A model generated the notes under the pieces. The model saw only the letters and a list, made by a program, of their open reading frames with translations, searched no databases and was not told where the DNA came from. Of a stretch of DNA of 64,000 bases, positions 1-7,905 are shown one piece after another. The stretch's first letter is position 1; each line of letters opens with the position of its first letter. The translations under genes were made by a program, and so were the position numbers. The stretch is from Planotetraspora thailandica (GTDB lineage: Bacteria > Actinomycetota > Actinomycetes > Streptosporangiales > Streptosporangiaceae), in assembly GCF_016863335.1 (NCBI RefSeq), contig NZ_BOOR01000038.1:85606-149605 (forward strand), in the 5' to 3' direction.

Positions 1-1
1 G

Positions 2-313
2 AGGCCGCCGCGCCTGCTCGCCTCGGTGCCCGGCCGGGACCAGCCGCCGACCGTCAGCCTGCCCTTCGGCGTTGCGGCCGGGCTGCGCACGATGATGAAC
101 GCGGTCACCTCCGGCGGCACGGCGTCCGGCGCCGGGCTGCCCGCGGGGGCGGCGGGCAAGACCGGTACCGCCGAGGACTGGCAGGGCGGAGCCGACCACT
201 CCTGGTTCATCGGATACTGGGGCGATCTGGCTTTCTCGGTGTTCATCGAGCACGGCGGGACGGGTCGTGACGCCGCGGTTCCGGTGGCCGGCCGGTTCCT
301 CCGGGCGTTGTAA
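2..313 (+). CDS. Penicillin-binding protein, C-terminal end (partial)
   Basis: These are the last ~103 codons of a penicillin-binding transpeptidase whose N-terminus lies before the window; the frame is open from base 2 to the TAA at 311-313. The KTGTAE box (Lys codon 158-160) is the third active-site motif of serine DD-transpeptidases and lines the pocket for the pentapeptide or beta-lactam. The SxxK and SxN boxes lie upstream and are not visible. The strand after KTG (DHSWFIGYW) matches PbpA/FtsI-like enzymes. The protein would cross-link peptidoglycan on the outer face of the membrane. Class B is my inference; class A cannot be excluded from the fragment. Confidence 0.85.
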   Translation, partial: RPPRLLASVPGRDQPPTVSLPFGVAAGLRTMMNAVTSGGTASGAGLPAGAAGKTGTAEDWQGGADHSWFIGYWGDLAFSVFIEHGGTGRDAAVPVAGRFLRAL

Positions 314-323
314 TCCAAACCAC

Positions 324-358
324 AACCTACGGTGCCGTAAGTTACGCTAACGTAGGTT
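324..358 (+). promoter_or_regulatory. Leaderless promoter with nested palindromes before hemolysin III gene
   Basis: A -10-like TAACGT (348-353) ends seven bases before the ATG at 361, and there is no Shine-Dalgarno sequence, so the transcript is probably leaderless. Two inverted repeats overlap it: AACCTACG (324-331) with CGTAGGTT (351-358), and the compact TACGGTGCCGTA (328-339). The arrangement looks like a repressor operator of the TetR type; no regulator is adjacent, so the partner is unknown. Confidence 0.5.
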
Positions 359-360
359 TC

Positions 361-1020
361 ATGACGACGATCACTGTGGATCGGCCCGCCAAGCCGAAGC
401 TCCGGGGCTGGCTGCACGCCGGAGCGCTGCCCGCGACGCTGCTCGGCGGGTTCCTCTTGGTGGCGCTCGGCCCGACCCTCCACGCCCGCCTGGCCTCGGT
501 CGTCTACGCCATCACGTCCGGCCTGCTCTTCGGCGTCTCGGCGGCATACCACCGCGGCAGGCTCTCCCCGCGTGTGACCGAGGTGCTGCACCGCTTCGAC
601 CACGCCAACATCTACCTGATGATCGCGGGCACCTACACCCCCTTCGCCGTGCTCGCGCTCGACGGGGTCGCCCGGGTGGCCGTCCTGTCGGTGATCTGGA
701 CGGGCGCGGCCGTCGGCGTCACCTTCCGGGTGTTGTGGCTGCGCGCCCCCCGCTGGCTCTACACGGCGCTCTACATCGGCCTCGGCTGGACCGCCATGTT
801 CGTCATGCCTCAGCTCTTCGCGGGGGCGGGCGTGGCCGCCGGGGTGCTGGTGCTCGCCGGCGGCCTGTTCTACACCGCCGGCGCCGTCGTGTACGGCCTG
901 CGCCGTCCCGACCCGTCTCCCCGGTGGTTCGGCTTCCACGAGGTCTTCCACGCCTTCACCCTGGCCGCCTACGTCGCGCAGTACGTGGCCGTCTCCCTGG
1001 TGGTGTACGCCGCCGCCTGA
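361..1020 (+). CDS. Hemolysin III / PAQR family membrane protein
   Basis: 219 residues, about seven hydrophobic segments. Diagnostic PAQR/hemolysin III motifs are present: SAAYHRG near residue 60, RFDHANIYLMIAGTYTPF near residue 80, and HEVFHAFTLAAYVAQY near the C-terminus. The conserved Ser, His and Asp residues form the metal site of this family. Bacterial members are inner-membrane proteins; some are linked to membrane-energetics or lipid homeostasis, and the haemolysin name is historical. The ATG at 361 directly follows a TANNNT box and lacks an RBS. Upstream is the PBP end; downstream lies the lysine aminotransferase after a 134-base gap. The family call is firm, the physiological role is not. 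Confidence 0.9.
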   Translation: MTTITVDRPAKPKLRGWLHAGALPATLLGGFLLVALGPTLHARLASVVYAITSGLLFGVSAAYHRGRLSPRVTEVLHRFDHANIYLMIAGTYTPFAVLALDGVARVAVLSVIWTGAAVGVTFRVLWLRAPRWLYTALYIGLGWTAMFVMPQLFAGAGVAAGVLVLAGGLFYTAGAVVYGLRRPDPSPRWFGFHEVFHAFTLAAYVAQYVAVSLVVYAAA

Positions 1021-1083
1021 TCGAGGCCGATGTGTCCTGCGGCGACCGAAGGGACGAAAAATGTTCTCCTAAAGGCATAGTTT

Positions 1084-1143
1084 TGTGGAAACTGTTCACA
1101 GGTATCGCCAGATGTGGGGGAATTGTGTTGTTCCCTACGTAGG
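1084..1143 (+). promoter_or_regulatory. Candidate operator sites upstream of lat
   Basis: Between the hemolysin III gene and lat there is TGTGGAAACTGTTCACA (1084-1100), an imperfect TGTG-N9-CACA dyad resembling CRP/FNR-type sites, and CCTACGTAGG (1134-1143), a perfect 10-base palindrome just before the lat RBS (GGAGG, 1147-1151). No clear -35/-10 pair was assigned. Regulator identity is unknown. Confidence 0.3.
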
Positions 1144-1154
1144 CCGGAGGCGAC

Positions 1155-2444
1155 ATGGACCCGAGCGCTGTGCACGACGGCTTGGCCAGGCATCTTCTCG
1201 TGGACGGCTACCGCCTGGTGCTCGACCTTGATCGGAGCGCGGGGTCGTGGCTGGTGGACATCCGTGACGGCCGGAGATACCTGGACTTCTACACGTTCTT
1301 CGCGTCTGCGCCTTTGGGGATGAACCCCTTCTCCGACGATCCCGAGTTCACGGCGCTGCTCGGCCGGGTCGCCGCCAACAAGCCCGCCAACTCCGACCTC
1401 TACACCGTGCATCTCGCCGAGTTCGTCGAGACCTTCCAACGGGTGCTCGGCGATCCCGAGCTGCCCCACCTGTTCTTCGTCGAGGGCGGCGCACTGGCCG
1501 TGGAGAACGCGCTCAAATGCGCCTTCGACTGGAAGAGCCGGTGGAACGAGGCCAACGGCCGCCACCCCGGCCTGGGCACCAAGGTCCTCCACCTCACCCG
1601 GGCCTTCCACGGCCGCAGCGGCTACACGCTCTCGCTGACCAACACCGACCCGGTCAAGACCGACAGGTTCCCCAAGTTCGGCTGGCCCAGGATCGACGTG
1701 CCCGCGATCCACTTCGGAGAGGTCGAGAAGGCCGAGGAGCGCGCCCTCGCCCAGGCTCGCGAGGCGTTCGCCCGCTTCCGCCATGACATCGCCTGCTTCA
1801 TCGCCGAGCCGATCCAGGGTGAGGGCGGCGACAACCACATGCGGCCCGAGTTCCTGCGGGCCATGCAAGATCTGTGCCACGACAACGACGCGTTGTTCGT
1901 CGTCGACGAGGTGCAGACCGGTGTCGGCCTCACGGGCTCCCCCTGGGCGTACCAGCAGCTCGGCCTGGCCCCCGACATCGTGGCCTTCGCCAAGAAGGTG
2001 CAGGTCGGCGGCGTCATGGCCGGTCGCAGGGTGGATCTGGTGCCCGACAACGTGTTCACGGTCAGCGGCAGGATCAACTCGACGTGGGGCGGCGGGCTGG
2101 TCGACATGGTTCGCTCCCGCCGCATGCTGGAGATCATCGAACGCGACGGGCTGATCCCCAGGGCGGCCGTCCTGGGCGAGAAGCTGCTCGGGACGCTCAA
2201 GGGGCTGGAGACCGAGGGCCTGATCGCCAACGCCCGGGGGCGGGGCCTGATGTGTGCCTTCGACGTGCCCGACCCGCAGGAGCTGGTCGCCCGGCTCCGC
2301 GAGGAGGAGGCCATCCTCGTCCTGTCCTGCGGTGAGCGGTCCGTACGGCTGAGGCCGGCCCTGTCGATCCAGCCGGACGAGGTGGAACACGGTCTGGCGG
2401 GCCTGCGCAGGGCGCTGACGCGCGTCCCCGCCGTCGCCCCCTGA
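1155..2444 (+). CDS. lat: L-lysine 6-aminotransferase
   Basis: 429 residues, the usual length for Lat. It is a PLP-dependent class III (fold type I) aminotransferase that moves the epsilon-amino group of L-lysine to 2-oxoglutarate, giving 2-aminoadipate semialdehyde (which cyclises) and glutamate. In beta-lactam producers this feeds aminoadipate; in mycobacteria Lat is linked to persistence. Visible features are the phosphate-binding region VEGGALAVENALK (~110-121), the cofactor Asp in FVVDEVQTG (~248-256), and the Schiff-base lysine in VAFAKKVQVGG (Lys280 or 281). RBS GGAGG lies five bases before ATG 1155. No beta-lactam or aminoadipate pathway gene is nearby, so a catabolic or stress role is more likely here than antibiotic supply. 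Confidence 0.93.
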   Translation: MDPSAVHDGLARHLLVDGYRLVLDLDRSAGSWLVDIRDGRRYLDFYTFFASAPLGMNPFSDDPEFTALLGRVAANKPANSDLYTVHLAEFVETFQRVLGDPELPHLFFVEGGALAVENALKCAFDWKSRWNEANGRHPGLGTKVLHLTRAFHGRSGYTLSLTNTDPVKTDRFPKFGWPRIDVPAIHFGEVEKAEERALAQAREAFARFRHDIACFIAEPIQGEGGDNHMRPEFLRAMQDLCHDNDALFVVDEVQTGVGLTGSPWAYQQLGLAPDIVAFAKKVQVGGVMAGRRVDLVPDNVFTVSGRINSTWGGGLVDMVRSRRMLEIIERDGLIPRAAVLGEKLLGTLKGLETEGLIANARGRGLMCAFDVPDPQELVARLREEEAILVLSCGERSVRLRPALSIQPDEVEHGLAGLRRALTRVPAVAP

Positions 2445-2480
2445 GCCCGGTGCGATGACTACCGGGACGGGGACGGGTCC

Positions 2481-2702
2481 TCACGCTCCCGGATCGGCTC
2501 CGCCCAGCCAGCGGCCGATCGCCGTGACACGCGACTCGACGCCCAGCTTGGCATAGATGCGGTTGACGTGGTTCTTGACGGTCTTCTCGCTCAGGAACAG
2601 GCGTTCGGCGATCTGGCCGTTGGAGTGACCTGTGGCGATCAGATCCATGACCTCGGTCTCGCGTTTGCTCAGTCCCATTCCGGTGCGGTCGTCGACTCTC
2701 AT
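2481..2702 (-). CDS. Small LuxR-type HTH regulator
   Basis: 73 residues, essentially a bare GerE/LuxR helix-turn-helix. The domain starts at [15 protein letters not shown] and has the recognition-helix pattern [18 protein letters not shown]. There is no receiver or ligand domain, so it would bind DNA as a stand-alone output domain. The start is set by GGAGG four bases before ATG (cat at 2700-2702); the longer frame upstream would run through tRNA-His and is rejected. It lies convergent to lat and immediately downstream of tRNA-His on the same strand. Its target is unknown. Confidence 0.85.
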   Translation of the reverse strand: MRVDDRTGMGLSKRETEVMDLIATGHSNGQIAERLFLSEKTVKNHVNRIYAKLGVESRVTAIGRWLGGADPGA

Positions 2703-2854
2703 CCGGCCTCCGTTAAGAGTCAAAGATCGCCGAGGCCCCCCGCCCATGCGGCGTTGCGGTCGTCTGTGAGCATAACTCGCAATATCGACTTTTGGGGGCA
2801 ATGCCAGCTGACTTGCTCGCGTCAGCATCATGATTTCTCGCAAAAGCGCAAAAC

Positions 2855-2888
2855 GTGAACGGCCGGTCCACAAGGACCGGCCGTTCAC
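2855..2888 (-). terminator. Intrinsic terminator of tRNA-His
   Basis: A perfect 15-base-pair stem (2855-2869 with 2874-2888) closes a four-base ACAA loop. On the minus strand it begins seven bases after the tRNA and is followed by a T-rich stretch (GTTTTGCGCTTTTG). It would also insulate the small LuxR gene from tRNA transcription. Confidence 0.9.
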
Positions 2889-2894
2889 AATCAG

Positions 2895-2968
2895 GGTGAG
2901 TGATGGGACTTGAACCCACGACATCCAGGACCACAACCTGGCGCTCTGCCAGCTGAGCTACACCCACC
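2895..2968 (-). tRNA. tRNA-His (GTG anticodon)
   Basis: Read on the minus strand the sequence folds into a standard cloverleaf. The acceptor arm GTGGGTG pairs with CACTCAC (one G-T wobble), with an extra 5' G (G-1) opposite C73, the identity element of tRNA-His. The anticodon loop TTGTGGT gives anticodon GTG, and the T-loop is GGTTCAAGT. The 3' CCA is not encoded. A strong terminator follows at 2855-2888. Confidence 0.96.
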
Positions 2969-3039
2969 ATGTCCGCCGTTCAGCACGGCGTACGAGAAAA
3001 GTGTAGCGGCATTCGGGGACCGCGCGCTCCATCCGGCGA

Positions 3040-3636
3040 TCAGGTCGCCGAGATCGCCTCAGCGACCTCGCGGGCGGTGGCCGAGTCGGGCCCCGGCTGG
3101 GGCACGAAGACCGCGGCCCGGTAGTAGCGCAGCTCCCTGATGCTCTCGGTGATGTCCGCGAGCGCCCGGTGGCCCCCCTGCTTCTCCGGGGAGGCGAAGT
3201 ACACCCGCGGGTACCACCGCCGGGCCAGCTCCTTGATCGAGGAGACGTCGATCATCCGGTAGTGCAGGAAGGTGTCCACCCCGGGCATGTCGCGCGCGAT
3301 GAACGACCGGTCCGTCGCGATCGAGTTGCCGCACAGGGGGGCCTTCTTGGGGTCGGTGACGTGGCCGCGGATGTAGTCGAGCACGATCGCCTCGGCCTCG
3401 GCCAGCGTCACACCGCCGGACAACGCCTGCAGGAGCCCCGAGGCGGTGTGCATCTCCCTGACCACGTCCGACATCTGGGCCAGCGACTCCGGCGGGGGTT
3501 TGATGACGACGTCGACGCCCTCGTCCAACTGGTTCAGCTCGCCGTCGGTCACCACACAGGCCACCTCGACGAGCGCGTCACGGCCGAGGTCGAGCCCGGT
3601 CATCTCACAGTCGATCCAGACCAGCAGGTCAGTCAT
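3040..3636 (-). CDS. orn: Oligoribonuclease
   Basis: 198 residues, full length for Orn, a DEDDh 3'-5' exoribonuclease that degrades short RNAs, including the pGpG made from cyclic-di-GMP, to mononucleotides. The ExoI Asp/Glu pair is in [12 protein letters not shown] (Asp9, Glu11), and the HRALADI segment gives the catalytic His and last Asp. It is cytoplasmic and dimeric in known members. ATG 3636 is preceded by TACGCT ending six bases upstream with no RBS, so it probably has its own leaderless promoter. It lies 21 bases after the DUF2510 gene on the same strand, and tRNA-His follows. Confidence 0.95.
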   Translation of the reverse strand: MTDLLVWIDCEMTGLDLGRDALVEVACVVTDGELNQLDEGVDVVIKPPPESLAQMSDVVREMHTASGLLQALSGGVTLAEAEAIVLDYIRGHVTDPKKAPLCGNSIATDRSFIARDMPGVDTFLHYRMIDVSSIKELARRWYPRVYFASPEKQGGHRALADITESIRELRYYRAAVFVPQPGPDSATAREVAEAISAT

Positions 3637-3642
3637 GACACA

Positions 3643-3648
3643 AGCGTA
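3643..3648 (-). promoter_or_regulatory. -10 box for leaderless orn transcript
   Basis: TACGCT on the minus strand, six bases before the orn ATG, matching the TANNNT spacing seen at a dozen other starts in this window. Confidence 0.5.
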
Positions 3649-3657
3649 GTAGGGCCT

Positions 3658-4710
3658 TCAGCGGGCTTCGAGCGAGTGCACGACTCGATCGAGCACCGAC
3701 TGATCGAGGTTGTCGGGGACGGAGACGTACAGCAGGGACGGCCGCTGACCCTGACCACGATCTACCAGGACGAACGCCCCCTTCTCGGTCTGCCACTTCC
3801 AGCCGTTCGCCTGGGCCGTCTTCGAGAAGTCCATGTCGAATTCGAGGATCCACGCCTTGTGCCCGCTGACGTCCATGGCCTTGTCGCTCAGGATCTTCCG
3901 CTCGTGCGGTGGCGAGTAGAAGAGCTGCTCGTAGGCGTTCAGGAGCGACTTCGTGGTCGACTGGAGATCGCGCGGTCCTCCGTACGGCACGGCCGGGGCC
4001 AGCGGCCCGGTGTAGATCGAGGCGATCCAGTCGTCACCCTGGCCGTCGTAGTTCTCCTGCGCCACGGTGAGGCAGGCGCTCGTCCACACGGGCAACTGGG
4101 GGTTGGTCGGGTCGTTGATCTGCGGTGTCGTGGGGACGCTCCAGTCGCCGCCGGGGAAGGCGTAGGAGAGGCCGGAGGTCGTGTCGGAGATCCGGCCGTT
4201 CGCCGGCTGCGGAAGCCGGACTCCGGGAGGCGCGTCCTGCGGCCCCTGCTCCGGCGGCACGATCGAGTCGAGCGGCGCAGGAACCGGTTGTGAAGCCGTC
4301 GTGGTGCGGTCCTGCGTGAAGAACACGACGGCGGTGATCGCGACGACGAGCGCCACCACGACCGCGATGCTTCCGGTGATCCACGGCCAGATCGCCGGGG
4401 ACTTCGGCGACGGACCCCCGAAGCCGTACGGCCCGTACCCCTGAGGGCTGTAACCACCCTGGGGCCAGTGGCCACCGGCCCCGTGCGGCGGGGTGCCGAA
4501 CCCCTGCGACGGGCCCCCGGACTGTTCGGGGCTTCCCCAGCCCGGCTGGGCGGACCGCAACGGCGATCTCAGCGGCGCGGTCGGCTGCTCGGGGGGTGAG
4601 GCCGTGGCCTCGCGGGCGTGCGTCGCGTCCGTCCACTGGGAGCCGTCCCACCAACGCAGTAACGGAGATCCGTACGGGTCGGGGTACCAACCGGCGGGAG
4701 TCGTCGTCAT
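3658..4710 (-). CDS. DUF2510 single-pass membrane protein
   Basis: 350 residues. An N-terminal DUF2510 motif (AGWYPDPYG...LRWWDGSQWTD, residues 6-28) is followed by a Pro/Gly/Tyr-rich cytoplasmic linker (~40-105), one transmembrane helix (IWPWITGSIAVVVALVVAITAV, ~108-130) and a ~220-residue exterior domain that I do not recognise. DUF2510 is common at the N-termini of actinobacterial membrane proteins and is thought to be a cytoplasmic interaction module. The gene sits 18 bases after a pseudokinase gene, so membrane-signalling partners are plausible. TAGTGT ends six bases before the ATG, suggesting an additional leaderless promoter. Confidence 0.8.
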   Translation of the reverse strand: MTTTPAGWYPDPYGSPLLRWWDGSQWTDATHAREATASPPEQPTAPLRSPLRSAQPGWGSPEQSGGPSQGFGTPPHGAGGHWPQGGYSPQGYGPYGFGGPSPKSPAIWPWITGSIAVVVALVVAITAVVFFTQDRTTTASQPVPAPLDSIVPPEQGPQDAPPGVRLPQPANGRISDTTSGLSYAFPGGDWSVPTTPQINDPTNPQLPVWTSACLTVAQENYDGQGDDWIASIYTGPLAPAVPYGGPRDLQSTTKSLLNAYEQLFYSPPHERKILSDKAMDVSGHKAWILEFDMDFSKTAQANGWKWQTEKGAFVLVDRGQGQRPSLLYVSVPDNLDQSVLDRVVHSLEAR

Positions 4711-4716
4711 GGAGAC

Positions 4717-4722
4717 ACACTA
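4717..4722 (-). promoter_or_regulatory. -10 box before DUF2510 gene
   Basis: TAGTGT on the minus strand ends six bases before the ATG at 4710, in the short space after the pseudokinase stop codon. No RBS is visible, which favours a leaderless internal promoter. Confidence 0.4.
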
Positions 4723-4728
4723 GTTAAG

Positions 4729-6165
4729 TCAGCATTTGTACGAGAAACTGGCTTTGTCCTGTATGGCCTTCCCGGACGCGGTGGGGGCCAGGACCCGCAG
4801 AGTGGCGGTGCCCCGGAAGGTCGACCGCCCGCTCACCTTCCAGTGCAGGGGGAGCTCCACCGACGTCGAGCCTGCGAGCACCCGCACGTTCTGCTCGGCC
4901 GGCTTCTGCCCGTCGCTGCGCACCCAGACGTAGCGGATGGTTCCGGCGCCCCCGTTGGTGGTGACGACGCCCGTGATGTCTGCCGTGCTGTCGCAGCCCA
5001 TGGTCTTCTTCGGCGCGCGTACGTCGACCTTCTCGACCGCGACGTCCACGGTGGACGCCTGCCGCAACCAGAAGACGACCAGCGCCGCGACGATCGCCAG
5101 CGCGATCGCGCCCGCCCACGCCAGCCCGCCCCGCCTGCGGCGGGGCCGCCGGACCGGTCTGCGTGACCTGCCCGGCTTCGGCTCGAGCGTGGCCAACTGG
5201 TCCTGCCCCGAACGCCAGATCTGCTCCGCCGTACTCTCCGTCGGCACCCCCGGCCCGAAGCGCATCACCACGTCGGCGTCCTGATCGACCGGGGCACCGG
5301 TCTCCGCGCTGTACGGCGGGGCGCCGCCGGGGGCGTGGCCGTACGCGGGCGGAGCCGTGCGGTCCTGGGGGGCGCCGGCGTGCAGCAACGTGACGACCTG
5401 CCCGGGATCGGGCGCGGGCGGCGGGGGAGAGGTGGGCACGTCGGCGGCGGCCCATCGATGCAGGGTCTGCACCAGCCTGTCCCGGGTCGTGAAGCCGGGG
5501 GGAAGGGCGTCGCGGCCCATGATGAGCGTGTCACGGGCGGCCGCCAGCCCGGCTGCGGGTGCGGCTGCGGCGGCCCGCTCGATGAGCCGCGCGGCGTCGC
5601 CGTCCGCCCAGGCGCCCCCGAGAGAGCGGGCCAGCGCCGACCAGGCGGCGACGTCACGCTCGACAGGAGGCGTGTCGCCGAGCAGCGCGGCCAGCAGCCC
5701 TCGCTCGGCCAGCAGAGCCGACCCGTCCTCCGCGATCACGACCGTTCCCGGGTGCAGCGCGCCATGGGTGAGACCGGCCGAATGCAAGGCCAGCAGGGCT
5801 TGGGCGGTCTCCACCAGGACCGTTCCAGCGGCGCCCGCGTCAGGGCGATCACCTGGTTCCATGAGGAGCTCGGCGACCGTCGGCGTCGCCCTGCGTGAGG
5901 CGATCAGCCAGACCTCGCCGCGTGCGGTGACCAGGTCGGCGACCGGGAGGAGACCGGAGGCGCCGCCGCGCAGGAGCCACCGGTCGGCGCCGGCGGCGGA
6001 GACCAGTCGCTCGCGTGACCCCGGCGCGGCGAACGCCCGGGGGTCGAACCGCAGCACGCTCGACGGCGTGCCGTCAGGCGAGATCGCGTCGTACCAGATG
6101 CCGAGCTCGCTGACCCGGGTGCGTCCGGTGAGCCGGTGTCCCGAGATGGTCGCGCCGTCGCCCAT
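4729..6165 (-). CDS. Membrane-anchored pseudokinase
   Basis: 478 residues. The N-terminal ~220 residues have a Ser/Thr-kinase-like layout but lack catalysis: the HRD loop reads HGALHPGTV (134-142) and the DFG position reads AERG (153-156), so catalytic base and metal ligand are gone. No glycine loop is recognisable. A Pro-rich linker leads to a basic stretch and one transmembrane helix (GLAWAGAIALAIVAALVVFW), then an exterior ~110-residue domain ending in a Cys near the C-terminus. The gene begins immediately after the stop of the active-looking kinase gene upstream (TAG then ATG), so the two are almost certainly cotranscribed. It may act as an allosteric partner or scaffold of that kinase. 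Confidence 0.75.
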   Translation of the reverse strand: MGDGATISGHRLTGRTRVSELGIWYDAISPDGTPSSVLRFDPRAFAAPGSRERLVSAAGADRWLLRGGASGLLPVADLVTARGEVWLIASRRATPTVAELLMEPGDRPDAGAAGTVLVETAQALLALHSAGLTHGALHPGTVVIAEDGSALLAERGLLAALLGDTPPVERDVAAWSALARSLGGAWADGDAARLIERAAAAAPAAGLAAARDTLIMGRDALPPGFTTRDRLVQTLHRWAAADVPTSPPPPAPDPGQVVTLLHAGAPQDRTAPPAYGHAPGGAPPYSAETGAPVDQDADVVMRFGPGVPTESTAEQIWRSGQDQLATLEPKPGRSRRPVRRPRRRRGGLAWAGAIALAIVAALVVFWLRQASTVDVAVEKVDVRAPKKTMGCDSTADITGVVTTNGGAGTIRYVWVRSDGQKPAEQNVRVLAGSTSVELPLHWKVSGRSTFRGTATLRVLAPTASGKAIQDKASFSYKC

Positions 6166-7743
6166 CTACCGCCGCCTCCGATGCCTTCCGCTCATTCGCC
6201 TCGCCGCCGACGTGGCGGGGAACAGGCCGACGCCGATCAGGCCCACGGCCAGGGCGCCCACGGGCGGCTCGGACGGCGCCGGCGATATGCCTGGCGCCGT
6301 GCCCATCCCGATCCGGGAGATGACGGGCGGCGGCTGTGGAGAGTCGGATTCGGACGGCGTCGGCGTGGGGGTGGTGCTGCTGCCACCTGACGGACTCGGC
6401 GACGGTGAGGGGCTGGCGGAAGGGCTCTTCGTCGGTTTGCTCGACGGTTTTCCCGTCGGCTTGACAGGAGGCTTCGGCTTCCCCGGCGTGCTCGCCGGCG
6501 GGTTCGCAGGAGGATTGGCGGGCGGGTTGGCCGGAGGTTGCTGCGGCTCCGTGGCCGGGGTCGTGGTCGTCGCCTCGGGAGTTGGCGAGGGTTCCTCCGA
6601 GGGCGTGTCCTCGGGGGACGCGTCCGGGTCGTCCGTCGCCGGGTCGTCGGTCGCAGGGTCGGCGGGGGCGGCGGGAGACTGCGTGCTCGTGCCTGCCTGG
6701 AGGGTGGTGTCGCTGGACATCGACCCGACCACGGCCACCGCGCTCCCGGCGATCACCGCCATCCCGACCAGGGTGACGCCGATCTTGACGCCGGTCTTGC
6801 GGAAGAGGCCGCGGCCCAGTCTGGTCTCGGCGACCTCGGTGCCGACCTCGGGCACCTCGTCGGCGAGCGGGAAGAAGGGGATCAGCAGCCCGGCGAGCAC
6901 GGCCAGGCGCCGCCGTCCCTTCTCCTCCCAGCCGGGGCCGTACGCCTCGTGCGCGACGGCTTCCAGTTCGTTGATGAACGCCTCGGCGTTCTGGGGGCGG
7001 TCACCGGCGTACTTCGCCATGCCCGCTTCGATGAGCCCGTGCAGCGCAGGCGGCACCTCTTCCACGGGCGGCGGCGTGACCCGGTGCTGCTGGGCCAGCG
7101 CGGCCAGGTTCTGCGCGCGGAAGGGGCGGGTGCCGGTGAGGCACTCGAAGAAGACGACGGTGGCGGCGTAGACGTCGGTCGCCGGGCTCGAGGGCGCGCC
7201 CGACCACTGCTCGGGCGCCATGTAGGGCGGGGTGCCGCTCACCGTCGCGCCCTCGCCGGCGCGTACGGCGATGCCGAAGTCGACCAGCTTGCTGTTGCCG
7301 TCGGCCTGGACCATGACGTTTTCCGGCTTGTAGTCCCGGTGGACCATGCCGGTTTCGTGTACGGCGGCCAGGCCGAGCAGCGATCCCTTCAGTACGGCCA
7401 GGGCCGCCTCCGGGCCCGTGGGGCCTTCGGAGCGGAGCATCGCGCGCAGCGACACGCCGTTGATCAGCTCCATGACGATGGCGGCGCCCTGGGGCGTCTC
7501 CAGGTATTCGTAGAAGCGCGCGGCGTGCGGGTTGGGCGGCATCGTGGCGAGCAGGCGGGCCTCGTGGCGGAACCTGGCGACGAAGACGAGGTCCGACAAG
7601 AGCTCGTCGGACAGGTACTTGATCGCTACCAGGATGTCGTTGCCGTCGTGCCGGGCGAGCGCGACCCTGCCGGTCGCCCCGCTGCCGAGTTCACGCAGCT
7701 CGGTGTAGCCCGGGACGCCCCAGGTGCCCGTTTGGCCGTACAT
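6166..7743 (-). CDS. Membrane Ser/Thr protein kinase (STPK)
   Basis: 525 residues. All Hanks-type kinase signatures are present: glycine loop GSGATG (20-25), VAIK lysine 42, HRDYKPEN (135-142), DFG (155-157) and APE (176-178). After the kinase domain comes a juxtamembrane segment and a transmembrane helix (~313-335), then a long Ser/Thr/Pro-rich region with a PPAN repeat (~405-420). A second hydrophobic stretch (GALAVGLIGVGLFPA) precedes a terminal RRMSGRHRRRR tail, so the Pro-rich part may be an exterior loop between two membrane passes. RBS-like GGAG precedes ATG 7743. It heads the run kinase, pseudokinase, DUF2510, orn. Substrates are unknown. Confidence 0.92.
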   Translation of the reverse strand: MYGQTGTWGVPGYTELRELGSGATGRVALARHDGNDILVAIKYLSDELLSDLVFVARFRHEARLLATMPPNPHAARFYEYLETPQGAAIVMELINGVSLRAMLRSEGPTGPEAALAVLKGSLLGLAAVHETGMVHRDYKPENVMVQADGNSKLVDFGIAVRAGEGATVSGTPPYMAPEQWSGAPSSPATDVYAATVVFFECLTGTRPFRAQNLAALAQQHRVTPPPVEEVPPALHGLIEAGMAKYAGDRPQNAEAFINELEAVAHEAYGPGWEEKGRRRLAVLAGLLIPFFPLADEVPEVGTEVAETRLGRGLFRKTGVKIGVTLVGMAVIAGSAVAVVGSMSSDTTLQAGTSTQSPAAPADPATDDPATDDPDASPEDTPSEEPSPTPEATTTTPATEPQQPPANPPANPPANPPASTPGKPKPPVKPTGKPSSKPTKSPSASPSPSPSPSGGSSTTPTPTPSESDSPQPPPVISRIGMGTAPGISPAPSEPPVGALAVGLIGVGLFPATSAARRMSGRHRRRR

Positions 7744-7805
7744 CTGGTCTCCTCATCGCCCGGACGAGACCGTAGCTTAATCAGATTGTGCCCGGTGAGA
7801 TGAAA

Positions 7806-7835
7806 AGTCATGAAACAGTAATCGAGACTTGTCAA
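7806..7835 (-). promoter_or_regulatory. Possible promoter of STPK gene
   Basis: On the minus strand a consensus -35 TTGACA (7830-7835) lies in an AT-richer patch ~90 bases before the kinase ATG. A -10 in the expected place is weak (CATGACTT region, ~7806-7812), so only the -35 is convincing. Confidence 0.3.
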
Positions 7836-7905
7836 ATAGTGCAATCGGGATTTTTCGCTTCGTCGTCATCGACGGCATCGCCCCGGCGGCATCGGGTCAG
7901 GGGCG

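Noticed and set aside
969..2390. 473-codon minus-strand frame opposite lat
   Set aside because: Antisense to a well-recognised aminotransferase with a good RBS; composition is a GC-rich shadow.
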